Below are positions 32,939 to 40,799 of a stretch of 64,000 bases of DNA, one piece after another. The stretch's first letter is position 1. Every line of letters begins with the position of its first letter. The position numbers and the translations under genes are program-made. The notes beneath the pieces are model-generated. The model was not told the DNA's origin. It saw only the letters and a list, made by a program, of their open reading frames with translations, and made no database searches. Source of the stretch: Streptomyces smyrnaeus (lineage in GTDB: Bacteria; Actinomycetota; Actinomycetes; Streptomycetales; Streptomycetaceae); contig NZ_JAFFZM010000008.1 in the NCBI RefSeq assembly GCF_017676345.1, positions 186,001 through 250,000 on the forward strand. Reading direction: 5' to 3'.

Positions 32939-34447
32939 CTGACCGTCCACAGCCTCAACCAGCTACTGCTCTTCAGCGCCCTCGTCCTGCTCATCGCCGT
33001 CGCGGCGGTCCGTCTCTCCTCGCGCAGCGGGCTGCCCAGCCTGCTCGTCTACCTCGGGATAGGCATCGCCATAGGCCAGGACGGCATCGGCTTCGCCTTC
33101 TCCGACGCCGCGCTGACCCAAGTCCTCGGATACGCCGCCCTGGTGGTGATCCTCGCCGAGGGCGGACTCAGTACGAAATGGCGTGACATCCGGCCCGCTG
33201 TGCCTGCGGCCGCCGTGCTGTCGACGTTCGGCGTGGCCATCAGCGTGACCGTCACGGCGCTGGCCGCCCACTACCTGATCGGACTCGACTGGCAGGCCTC
33301 GCTCCTGATGGGCGCGGTGGTCTCCTCGACGGACGCCGCCGCCGTCTTCTCCGTGCTGCGCAGGGTGCCGCTGCCCAAACGGCTCACCGGCGTGCTGGAG
33401 GCCGAGTCCGGGTTCAACGACGCACCTGTCGTGCTGCTGGTCGTCACCTTTGCCTCGCTCGGCACGGAGCACCACACCTGGTACTTCCTACTGGGCCAGA
33501 TCATCGTCGAGCTGGCCATCGGACTGCTGGTGGGTCTGGTCGTCGGCAAGCTCGGTGAGCTGGGCATGCGCCATGTGGCGCTGCCCGCGTCCGGGCTGTA
33601 CCCCATCGCCGTGATGGCGCTGTGCTTCCTGGCGTACGCCGGCGGCGCGATGGCACACGGTTCCGGCTTCCTCGCCGTCTATGTCGCAGCGCTGATCCTG
33701 GGCAACGGCAAACTGCCGCACCGTCCCGCTGTCCGCAGCTTCGCCGACGGAGTGGCCTGGATGGCGCAGATCGGCCTCTTCGTACTGCTTGGGCTGCTGG
33801 TGACACCGCACGACCTGTGGAAGGACTTCTGGCCCGCCGTGCTGATCGGGCTGGCCCTCACCCTGGTCGCCCGCCCGCTGTCGGTCTTCCTCTGCCTGGA
33901 GCGGTTCCGCCTGCCCTGGCAGGACAAGGTGCTGCTCTCCTGGGCCGGGCTGCGGGGGGCCGTGCCCATCGTGCTGGCGACCATCCCGATGGTCGCCGAC
34001 GTCGAGGGCAGCCGGCGCATCTTCAACATCGTCTTCGTGCTGGTCGTCGTCTTCACCGTGCTCCAGGGACCGACCTTGCCCTGGCTGGCCCGGAAGCTGC
34101 GGCTGAACGAGAGGGACGAGGCGGCGGACCTCGACATCGAATCCGCGCCACTGGAGCGGCTGCGCGGACATCTGCTGTCCGTGGCGATCCCCTCGACGTC
34201 CCGGATGCACGGCGTCGAGATCACCGAACTGCGCCTTCCGGCGGGCGCCGCCGTCACCCTGGTGGTGCGCGACGGTGCCAGCTTCGTACCCCTGCCCTCC
34301 ACCGTGCTGCAACACGGTGACGAGCTTCTGGTCGTCACCACGGACCAGGTGCGCGACGCCGCCGAACGACGCCTGCTGTCGGTCAGTCGCGGCGGCAAGC
34401 TCGCCGGCTGGCTGAGCTCGGGAGGCAGCACGGCCATACGCCGGTGA
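32939..34447 (+). CDS. K+/H+ (CPA1/NhaP2-type) antiporter, probable CTG start
   Basis: 502 aa from a CTG encoding the M of MTVHSLNQLLLF; AGAGAGGA lies 7 bases before it, and homologous sequence begins exactly here. About 12 membrane helices follow. The ion-binding motif SGFNDAPVV is in the expected helix, with SSTDAAAVFSVLR and SWAGLRGAVPIVLA typical of CPA1 exchangers. The C-terminal ~100 residues form a TrkA-C-like domain (VAIPSTSRMHGVEITELRLP...GDELLVVTTDQVRDA) that senses ions or nucleotides. This architecture matches NhaP2/CvrA potassium-proton antiporters. Confidence 0.86.
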   Translation: MTVHSLNQLLLFSALVLLIAVAAVRLSSRSGLPSLLVYLGIGIAIGQDGIGFAFSDAALTQVLGYAALVVILAEGGLSTKWRDIRPAVPAAAVLSTFGVAISVTVTALAAHYLIGLDWQASLLMGAVVSSTDAAAVFSVLRRVPLPKRLTGVLEAESGFNDAPVVLLVVTFASLGTEHHTWYFLLGQIIVELAIGLLVGLVVGKLGELGMRHVALPASGLYPIAVMALCFLAYAGGAMAHGSGFLAVYVAALILGNGKLPHRPAVRSFADGVAWMAQIGLFVLLGLLVTPHDLWKDFWPAVLIGLALTLVARPLSVFLCLERFRLPWQDKVLLSWAGLRGAVPIVLATIPMVADVEGSRRIFNIVFVLVVVFTVLQGPTLPWLARKLRLNERDEAADLDIESAPLERLRGHLLSVAIPSTSRMHGVEITELRLPAGAAVTLVVRDGASFVPLPSTVLQHGDELLVVTTDQVRDAAERRLLSVSRGGKLAGWLSSGGSTAIRR

Positions 34448-34825
34448 CCGCCGGGGCCGAGCGGCGACTGCCGAGACAGTGCGCAGTGCGCCGGTGGCCG
34501 CCGGCTGATGCAGCGGTGGCCACCGTGGCGGCGCTGTGGAGCCTGGGTGGTGCAGTGGCGCACGCCGTGGCGGCGCGGCAGGGCTGTGGGCCGGTGCCGC
34601 CGGGCTTGTGTCACGTTTTACGAAAAACTGCCTGAGCCCGTTATCCTCAGTGCGGAAAGAAACACCCCGACTCTGCCTGACGCAGAGCTGGCGCGACCGC
34701 TCGGCGGCCACGGTCCGGAAAGCCCACCCCTGCATCGGACCGGGTATCTACCCCGGTCCTGCGCGAGAGGACAGCTCTCGGCGCGTCACACCGAACGCGC
34801 TACCAGGCGGCAGAAAGGCCCGGCC
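34448..34825. other. intergenic region with a candidate promoter
   Basis: The left half is GTGGCGGCG-like repeat sequence without coding features. TTACGA (34618-34623) and TATCCT (34642-34647) are 18 bases apart in an AT-rich island and could drive the MFS gene at 34826. Confidence 0.4.
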
Positions 34826-36196
34826 GTGGAATCCCCGGCCACCGAGACCAACCACGCACAGACCGACGAGGCGCGAGAGAACCGGCGCTCCGGGCGCTCC
34901 TCCCAGCGCCCGGGATACGGACAGCTGCTGCGCACCGAGGGAGCTTGGTCCTTCCTGCTGCCCGGCTTCCTGGCCCGCCAGCCCTACGCGATGCTGACGA
35001 TCAGCATCGTGCTGCTCGTCCAGCACACCACCGGATCGTTCGGCCTGGCAGGTGCCGTCTCGGCGACGGCGGGCATCTCGATGGCCCTCATCGCGCCGCA
35101 GAGCGGCAGGCTCGCCGACCGGTTCGGACAGGGCGCCGTCCTCGTCCCCCAGGTGTTCTTGCACGTGCTCACCGTCGCGGCCCTGATCGCCGCTGCCCTC
35201 CTGGGCGCGCCGCTGTGGGTGCTGTTCGTCGCGGCGGTGCCGGCCGGTGCCACCGCACCGCAGATCAGCCCCATGGTGCGAGCCCGCTGGGCGGCGCGGC
35301 TGCAGGGGTCCCCGCTGATGAACACGGCGGCGGCCTTCGAGTCGGTGACGGACGAGTTCACCTTCGTGGTCGGCCCGGTGCTCGCCACGGCGCTGTGCAC
35401 GGGAGTGCATCCCGCCGCGGGTCTCGCCGCCGAGGCAGGCGTCTCGCTGGTGGGCGGCCTCGTCTTCGCCGCACAGCGCCGTACACAGCCTGCTCCGGCC
35501 CGTGCGCGCGCCGGCGCCGGTGAGCGGACCGGCACCGACGTCCCGCAGGCCGCCGGGCGGTCGACGTCCGCACTGGCCGTGCCGGGGGCGCGGGTGCTCG
35601 TGGCGGCGCTGCTCGGAATCGGGATGGTCTTCGGCGGGATGCAGGTCTCGCTCACCGCGTTCACCGAGTCGATCGGTCAGCCGGGCATCAACGGCGTGAT
35701 GTACGGCGTCTTCGCGGCGGGCAACATGCTGGCTGCCGTCGTCGTGGGCGCCATCCGCTGGAAGCGCGGGCCCCAGACCCGGCTGCTGACCGCCTACCCG
35801 GCGCTGGTGGCGGCTGCCGCGCTGGTGGCGCTGACTGCGCAGCTGGGGCCGTGGGCGGTGCTGCTGGGCGCGCTCGGTGCGCTGACCGGGCTGTGCGTGG
35901 CCCCGTGCATGATCACCTGCTTCACGCTGATCGAGACGCTGGTCCCGGCCGGTGCCCGGACCGAGGCGCTCACCTGGCTGACCGGAGCGGTGGCGCTGGG
36001 CCAGGCGACGGGTTCGACAGTGGCGGGGCAACTCGCGGACCACTCCGGAGCCGGGTCGGGCTTCCTCACCCCACTGGCCGGTACGGGTCTCGCCCTGCTG
36101 GTGCTGCTGAGCTTCAAAAAGGCGCTGCACCCCGCCCACAACGGACTGGTCGCAGCACGTGGGCTGGGTCACCGAACCTCGGTCCCGGTGGACTGA
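34826..36196 (+). CDS. MFS transporter
   Basis: 456 aa. After ~45 polar residues, about 12 hydrophobic segments are present; the conserved loop between helices 2 and 3 appears as PQSGRLADRFGQGAVLV. The protein has a cytosolic linker of ~30 residues (RRTQPAPARARAGAGERTG) in the middle. The GTG is chosen for GAAAGG 7 bases upstream; the frame is open for another 318 bases but without membrane or conserved sequence. It looks like an exporter of small molecules, substrate unknown. The final helices end just before the FmdB regulatory region. Confidence 0.84.
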   Translation: MESPATETNHAQTDEARENRRSGRSSQRPGYGQLLRTEGAWSFLLPGFLARQPYAMLTISIVLLVQHTTGSFGLAGAVSATAGISMALIAPQSGRLADRFGQGAVLVPQVFLHVLTVAALIAAALLGAPLWVLFVAAVPAGATAPQISPMVRARWAARLQGSPLMNTAAAFESVTDEFTFVVGPVLATALCTGVHPAAGLAAEAGVSLVGGLVFAAQRRTQPAPARARAGAGERTGTDVPQAAGRSTSALAVPGARVLVAALLGIGMVFGGMQVSLTAFTESIGQPGINGVMYGVFAAGNMLAAVVVGAIRWKRGPQTRLLTAYPALVAAAALVALTAQLGPWAVLLGALGALTGLCVAPCMITCFTLIETLVPAGARTEALTWLTGAVALGQATGSTVAGQLADHSGAGSGFLTPLAGTGLALLVLLSFKKALHPAHNGLVAARGLGHRTSVPVD

Positions 36197-36202
36197 CGCG
36201 CT

Positions 36203-36228
36203 GGAATGCTGCACTATTGACCGTTGTT
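36203..36228 (+). promoter_or_regulatory. SigR-type promoter motif upstream of fmdB
   Basis: GGAAT (36203-36207) and GTT (36226-36228) are separated by exactly 18 bases, the consensus of the disulfide-stress sigma factor SigR in Streptomyces. The predicted start site lies shortly before the GTG at 36264. Confidence 0.45.
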
Positions 36229-36253
36229 AGCACTCAACAAGTGAGAGTGCCAG
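36227..36253. promoter_or_regulatory. CIRCE-like element (HrcA operator) at fmdB
   Basis: TTAGCACTC, nine bases, then GAGTGCCAG. The CIRCE consensus is TTAGCACTC-N9-GAGTGCTAA: the left arm is perfect and the right arm matches 7 of 9. The right arm overlaps the ribosome site AGGAGG of the FmdB gene, so HrcA binding here would block expression. Confidence 0.6.
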
Positions 36254-36263
36254 GAGGAAGAAC

Positions 36264-36626
36264 GTGCCGACCTATCAGTACCAGTGCACCGAGTGCGGCG
36301 AGGGCCTCGAGGTGGTGCAGAAGTTCACGGACGACTCGCTGACCGAGTGCCCCGGCTGCCAGGGCCACCTCAAGAAGGTCTACTCGGCGGTCGGCATCGT
36401 CTTCAAGGGCTCCGGCTTCTACCGCAACGACAGCCGTAGTAGCTCCTCGTCGAGCAGCAGCCCCGCCTCCAGCAGCTCGTCCTCGGACTCGTCCGGCAAG
36501 AACGGCGACTCCAAGGGCTCGTCCTCCTCTTCGGACTCGTCGTCCTCCAGCTCGTCCTCCTCGGAGTCGAAGTCCTCCGGCAAGAGCGACAGCAAGAGCA
36601 CCGCCAAGGCGGGCACTTCGGCCTGA
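36264..36626 (+). CDS. FmdB family zinc ribbon protein
   Basis: 120 aa from a GTG with AGGAGGA about 6 bases upstream. The first ~50 residues are the FmdB zinc ribbon: MPTYQYQCTECG, then CPGCQGHLKKVYSAVG, and FKGSGFYRND. The rest is an extreme Ser-rich, disordered tail with scattered Asp, Lys and Gly. FmdB proteins are named for regulation of amidase/formamidase genes, but their biochemical role is unsettled. The upstream region carries CIRCE-like and SigR-like signals, pointing to a proteostasis or redox-stress link here. Confidence 0.9.
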   Translation: MPTYQYQCTECGEGLEVVQKFTDDSLTECPGCQGHLKKVYSAVGIVFKGSGFYRNDSRSSSSSSSSPASSSSSSDSSGKNGDSKGSSSSSDSSSSSSSSSESKSSGKSDSKSTAKAGTSA

Positions 36627-36707
36627 ACCGAGCGCTCGGCAGGCCCGTCCGCCGGGCCTGCTTCGTCCCCCTGCCCAGCGCCAGGTGTGCGCCCTTAGGG
36701 TGACGGC

Positions 36708-37544
36708 ATGAGCGAACAGGCAGAGATCGGCGTCATCGGCGGTTCCGGCTTCTACTCCTTTCTCGACAATGTGACCGAGATCACTGTCGAGACGCCCTAT
36801 GGGTCGCCGAGTGACTCGCTCTTCCTGGGAGAGACCGGCGGACGCCGGGTGGCTTTCCTTCCGCGCCACGGCCGCGCTCACCACCTGCCCCCGAACCGCA
36901 TCAACTATCGCGCCAACATGTGGGCGCTGCGCTCGGTGGGCGTACGGCAGATCATCGCTCCGTGCGCGGTCGGCGGTCTGCAGCCGCAGTACGGCCCGGG
37001 CACGCTCGTGGTGCCGGACCAGTTGGTGGACCGTACGAAGTCGCGGCAGCAGTCCTTCTTCGACGGAGAGCCCCTCGCCGACGGCAGCATTCCCCAGGTC
37101 ATCCATGTCGCCTTCGCCGACCCGTACTGCGACGCCGGCCGCCAGGCGGCGCTGCGGGCCGCCCGGGGCAAGGGCTGGGAAGCGGTGGACGGCGGCACGC
37201 TGTGCGTGATCGAGGGCCCGCGTTTCTCCACCCGCGCCGAGTCCCGCTGGCACGCGGCACAGGGCTGGGCCGTCGTCGGCATGACCGGCCACCCCGAGGC
37301 GATCCTCGCCCGCGAGCTGGAGCTGTGCTACTCCTCGCTGGCCCTGGTCACCGACCTGGACGCGGGTGCCGAGGCCGGGGACGGCGTCTCGCACGAGGAG
37401 GTGCTTCGGGTCTTCGGCGAGAACATCGGCCGGTTGCGCGAGGTCCTGTTCGACGCCGTACGCGAGCTGCCCGCCGTGGACGCACGCAAGTGCGAGTGCG
37501 GTTCGGCGCTGGGCGGACTGCAGCCCGGGATCACCCTTCCCTGA
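36708..37544 (+). CDS. mtnP: S-methyl-5'-thioadenosine phosphorylase
   Basis: 278 aa. IGVIGGSGFYSF at the N-terminus, FLPRHGRAHHLPPNRINYRAN, GGTLCVIEGPRFSTRAES and VGMTGHPEAILARELELCY follow MTA phosphorylases through the active site. The enzyme splits methylthioadenosine to adenine and methylthioribose-1-phosphate in methionine salvage; some relatives prefer methylthioinosine. TAGGGT ends 6 bases before the ATG, so the transcript is probably leaderless. A Cys-rich C-terminal end (KCECGS) is notable. Confidence 0.92.
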   Translation: MSEQAEIGVIGGSGFYSFLDNVTEITVETPYGSPSDSLFLGETGGRRVAFLPRHGRAHHLPPNRINYRANMWALRSVGVRQIIAPCAVGGLQPQYGPGTLVVPDQLVDRTKSRQQSFFDGEPLADGSIPQVIHVAFADPYCDAGRQAALRAARGKGWEAVDGGTLCVIEGPRFSTRAESRWHAAQGWAVVGMTGHPEAILARELELCYSSLALVTDLDAGAEAGDGVSHEEVLRVFGENIGRLREVLFDAVRELPAVDARKCECGSALGGLQPGITLP

Positions 37545-37574
37545 CCAGCCCCGTCCCCCTCCCGGGTGACGGAG

Positions 37575-37601
37575 TTGTCCACAACTCTCCGGTCATCCAC
37601 A
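37575..37601 (+). promoter_or_regulatory. pair of DnaA-box-like sequences
   Basis: TTGTCCACA (37575-37583) is the preferred Streptomyces DnaA box, and TCATCCACA (37593-37601) differs by one base from TTATCCACA. Same orientation, 18 bases apart. No origin genes are nearby, so this is at most a titration or regulatory site. Confidence 0.35.
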
Positions 37602-37692
37602 GATTTCCGGGGTCGTCAGCGGGATTCCGCCGATGGGTTCACCGTAGTCACCGAAGGCCGTGAACAGGCGGTTCTTCTCCCTGTGATGGCTG

Positions 37693-38289
37693 GTGGTGAA
37701 CGTCGTGCCCCGATCCCGGAATCCCCTTCCCGAGCGTGCCCTCCCCGAGGACCTGCCCCTTCGTACGCGCTCACGCGCGCCCGTTCCCGACTTCCCCCCT
37801 GTACGCGCCGGGCGCGGTGGCCGCCGGTTACGGCGCGGGGCGCCGGGACGCCGCAGGGCCCTCTCGGTGGCGCTGGCCGTCACCGCGGCGGGCCTCGCGG
37901 TCGCCGCGCCGGGCGGCGGCGCGGCACAGGACGCCACCGACAGCAGGGCCGACGGGCGGGCAGGGACCCGGCCGGGCGATGAGAGATCCGTCACGCACGA
38001 GGGTGCTCAGACGGCTCCCGTCTCCGCACCTGTGCGCATCGCCGACCCGGCCATGGTCCGGCTGCTGAGCCCCGGCGACCGGATCGACGTACTGGCGAGC
38101 ACGTCCAAGAGCACCTCCGCCCGAGTCGTGGCCACAAATGCCCGAGTAGCCCAGGTGCCGAAGTACCGGGACACTGTCTCGGGCGGCGGAGCCGAGGGCG
38201 CCCTGATCGTTGTCGTCGTCCCCCGGCGGACGGCGGCAGCACTGGCGGGCGCCGCGGCGAAGTCCCGGTTGGCGGTGACGCTGTGCTGA
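37693..38289 (+). CDS. SAF/CpaB-like pilus assembly-type protein
   Basis: 198 aa. An Arg-rich N-terminus precedes a hydrophobic segment (ALSVALAVTAAGLAVAA), then a SAF-like domain (VRIADPAMVRLLSPGDRIDVLAS, ARVVATNARVAQVP, GALIVVVVPRRTAAALAGAAAKSRLAVTL). This resembles RcpC/CpaB proteins of Flp/tight-adherence pili, but no other pilus genes are adjacent. In Streptomyces this stand-alone protein often precedes mscL. Start uncertain: two consecutive GTG codons. Confidence 0.7.
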   Translation: MVNVVPRSRNPLPERALPEDLPLRTRSRAPVPDFPPVRAGRGGRRLRRGAPGRRRALSVALAVTAAGLAVAAPGGGAAQDATDSRADGRAGTRPGDERSVTHEGAQTAPVSAPVRIADPAMVRLLSPGDRIDVLASTSKSTSARVVATNARVAQVPKYRDTVSGGGAEGALIVVVVPRRTAAALAGAAAKSRLAVTLC

Positions 38290-38463
38290 GTCGCCTCCTG
38301 CCCCGGTCACGCCGGGGGCACCTGGGTCGCCTGCGCATGGACCACCGTGTTCCGGGTCAGGCGAGCCGCCTGTTTCGTCCGTGGGTGCCGATCGCAGTCC
38401 CGTGCGCCCTCGGTCTCCCGCTCGCAGTCCGCATCGTCACCTGGTTCTGGAAGAGGAAGTCCG

Positions 38464-39018
38464 TTGAGCAACGACGCACCCGCACCCGAGAAGAAGGGCG
38501 TCCTGACCGGCTTCAAGGAATTCCTGATGCGCGGCAACGTGGTCGAGCTGGCCGTTGCCGTGGTCGTCGGGGCAGCCTTCAGCAAGATCGTCGACGCCGT
38601 CGTCAACGGATTCATCAACCCACTTGTCGGTGCTGTCGGGACCAAGGATCTGGACAAGTACCGCTCCTGCCTGAAGGGCCCTTGCGAGTACAGCTCGACG
38701 GGCGAGGTGGTGGACGGCATCCCGATCCACTGGGGCCCGGTGCTCAGCGCCACGCTGACCTTCCTGATCACGGCGGCGGTCGTCTACTTCCTCATGATCC
38801 TGCCGATGAACAAGTTCAAGGAGCGCCAGCAGGCCAAGGCGGGCCCGGTGGAGGTGCCCAAGACCGAGGTCGAACTGCTGACGGAGATCCGCGATGTGCT
38901 GCTCGCACAGCGCGCGGGCGAGAACGGCTCCCCCGAGGCCGACGACGGCAGCGCAACGGCCGGCCCGCACGGCTCGGTGGGACCGCAACGCGGCAGCGGC
39001 ATCAGCACGAACAAGTAG
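38464..39018 (+). CDS. mscL: large-conductance mechanosensitive channel
   Basis: 184 aa from a TTG with AGAGGAAG upstream. GFKEFLMRGNVVELAVAVVVGAAF is the N-terminal amphipathic helix and first membrane helix, with INPLVGAV closing it; the second helix is LSATLTFLITAAVVYFLMILP, followed by the charged C-terminal bundle. MscL releases osmolytes on hypo-osmotic shock. The periplasmic loop (GTKDLDKYRSCLKGPCEY) contains two Cys, unlike the E. coli protein, and the C-terminal tail is longer than usual and Gly/Ser-rich. Confidence 0.93.
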   Translation: MSNDAPAPEKKGVLTGFKEFLMRGNVVELAVAVVVGAAFSKIVDAVVNGFINPLVGAVGTKDLDKYRSCLKGPCEYSSTGEVVDGIPIHWGPVLSATLTFLITAAVVYFLMILPMNKFKERQQAKAGPVEVPKTEVELLTEIRDVLLAQRAGENGSPEADDGSATAGPHGSVGPQRGSGISTNK

Positions 39019-39211
39019 CGCGGAAGTCCGCGCCCTCGGCGCCCCGCTCCCGCCCGGAGAGCAGGAACGGCCCTTGCCCGGAGAGCGGGAACGGCTCCCG
39101 CCCGGGTGACGGCGACCGTGCCCGTACCAAGAGCCGGGGCCGGGGCCCCCGGACCGGGCAGCGCACACCTGGGGGCCGGGAGCGGGCGCGGTACGGCCTG
39201 CTGGGCCGGGG

Positions 39212-39412
39212 TCAGAGGTGGTGGGGCGGCTTCTCGTCGAGGAAGCGCGCGAGGTCGGCCTCGGCTCCCCCGGACGCGCCGCCCGACCCCTCGCCCCAGC
39301 CCCGGTCCGTGTCGTCGGACGACGGACGGCTCAGCGGGTCGTCGAAGATCAGCGAGGCCACCGCGTCGCGCGGGGTGTCCGGCCGGACGGGGGGCTGCGG
39401 GTCGACGCTCAT
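39212..39412 (-). CDS. small conserved-type acidic protein
   Basis: 66 aa, MSVDPQPPVR ... ADLARFLDEKPPHHL. Strong actinomycete codon bias and a distinctive C-terminal RFLDEKPPHH make this a credible gene. I associate a similar short protein with this locus in other Streptomyces. No domain or function is recognisable; it is acidic and probably disordered. Divergent from the P1 peptidase gene with 47 bases between starts. The preceding 190 bases hold short direct repeats of GCCCGGAGAGCGGGAACGG. Confidence 0.6.
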   Translation of the reverse strand: MSVDPQPPVRPDTPRDAVASLIFDDPLSRPSSDDTDRGWGEGSGGASGGAEADLARFLDEKPPHHL

Positions 39413-39459
39413 GGCTCAAGCGTACGGCCGTCGCATGCGCCTGCTGGTATTGATGCTTC

Positions 39460-40614
39460 ATGGACACTCACGACGCCCAGGAGCCGCGCCCCGCGCAGCA
39501 GCAACCGCCGACCGGCGCGCGGGACGCGCTGACCGATGTGCCCGGCCTGCGCGTGGGTCACGCACAGCGGACCGAGGACGGCTGGCTGACCGGTACGACG
39601 GTGGTGCTGACTCCGCAGGAGGGCGCCGTCGCGGGGGTGGACGCTCGGGGCGGAGCCCCGGGGACCCGGGAGACGGACGCGCTGGACCCGCGCAATCTGG
39701 TCGAGCGCATCCACGCCGTCGTCCTCAGCGGCGGCAGCGCATTCGGTCTGGACGCCGCCTCGGGCGTGATGGGCTGGCTGGAGGAGCAGGGCCGCGGCGT
39801 CCAGGTGGGCGCCGACCCCTCACAGGTGGTGCCGGTCGTTCCGGCAGCGGTCATCTTCGACCTGGGACGGGGCGGACGCTGGAACGCCCGGCCGGACGCG
39901 GCGCTGGGTCGCGAGGCGGTGGAGGCGGCGGCCGCGACGGAACCGGGCGCGCCGGTGGCGGAAGGGAGTGTTGGCGCCGGTGCAGGTGCTGTTGTCGGTG
40001 GCCTCAAGGGCGGCATAGGCACGGCGAGTACCCGGCTGGCCTCCGGAACGGTGATCGGCGCCCTGGTGGTGCTCAACGCGGCCGGGTCGGCGACGGACCC
40101 GGCGACGGGCGTGCTCTACGGCGAACTGGCCGACGGCCTGCCGCACATCCCGACCGAGGACGAGCACGCGGAGGCGGAGATGCTGCGCTCGGAGGCGAAG
40201 GAGGAAACCGCCAGGCGCGCTGCGGGGACACTCCGGCCCGCCTTGAACACCACCTTGGTGGTGCTGGGAACGGATGCGGGACTGGCCCGCCCGCAGGCCC
40301 AGCGGATGGCGGGCAGCGCCCACGACGGGCTGGCGAGGGCGGTGCGCCCGGTGCATCTGATGCACGACGGGGACACGGTGTTCGCGCTGGCCACGGGCGC
40401 CCGCGAGCTGGGGAGCGGCGAGTTCAACGAAGTACTGGCCGCGGGAGCCGACGTGGTGACCCGCGCGGTGGTCAAAGCGGTGCGGGCAGCGGACGGTGTG
40501 GACGGCCCCGGCGGGGTCTTTCCCTCCTACAACGATCTCTACGGCCCTGGGCTCCGCGGGCCGGACGGGGACGGACGGACCGTGGCGGACCGGGAGCCCG
40601 ACGCCGACAGCTGA
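39460..40614 (+). CDS. P1 family peptidase (DmpA/aminopeptidase-like)
   Basis: 384 aa. DVPGLRVGHAQRTEDGWLTGTTVVL, AVVLSGGSAFGLDAASGVM, GSVGAGAGAVVGGLKGGIGTAS and the nucleophile region ALNTTLVVLGTDAGL follow the P1 family. These are self-cleaving N-terminal nucleophile hydrolases related to DmpA, with aminopeptidase or beta-aminopeptidase activity. TATTGA ends 6 bases before the ATG, suggesting a leaderless transcript. The C-terminal VFPSYNDLYG is also conserved. A strong hairpin separates it from the convergent fruA gene. Confidence 0.88.
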   Translation: MDTHDAQEPRPAQQQPPTGARDALTDVPGLRVGHAQRTEDGWLTGTTVVLTPQEGAVAGVDARGGAPGTRETDALDPRNLVERIHAVVLSGGSAFGLDAASGVMGWLEEQGRGVQVGADPSQVVPVVPAAVIFDLGRGGRWNARPDAALGREAVEAAAATEPGAPVAEGSVGAGAGAVVGGLKGGIGTASTRLASGTVIGALVVLNAAGSATDPATGVLYGELADGLPHIPTEDEHAEAEMLRSEAKEETARRAAGTLRPALNTTLVVLGTDAGLARPQAQRMAGSAHDGLARAVRPVHLMHDGDTVFALATGARELGSGEFNEVLAAGADVVTRAVVKAVRAADGVDGPGGVFPSYNDLYGPGLRGPDGDGRTVADREPDADS

Positions 40615-40741
40615 CGAGGGCAGCGCGCCGGGCGCCGAGGGGAAGGTGGCCACGCCTGGAGCCGACCCGCGCACCGCGCCGAGCGCGTGTGGAGCGGACG
40701 CCTGCCGGCACCGTCCCGGCGCCGCGCCGTCCAACCGGCAC

Positions 40742-40783
40742 GGTCCCGGCGACGCACTGTGGAACAGCACTGTCGCCGGGACC
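40742..40783. terminator. 12-bp hairpin between P1 peptidase and fruA
   Basis: GGTCCCGGCGAC (40742-40753) and GTCGCCGGGACC (40772-40783) are exact reverse complements; CTGT/ACAG inside the loop adds a second stem. It starts 17 bases past the fruA stop on the minus strand. Confidence 0.75.
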
Positions 40784-40799
40784 GCCCGACAGGTCCGGT

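Noticed and set aside
37575..37601. Replication origin
   Set aside because: Only two boxes and no dnaA, dnaN or AT-rich unwinding region nearby.
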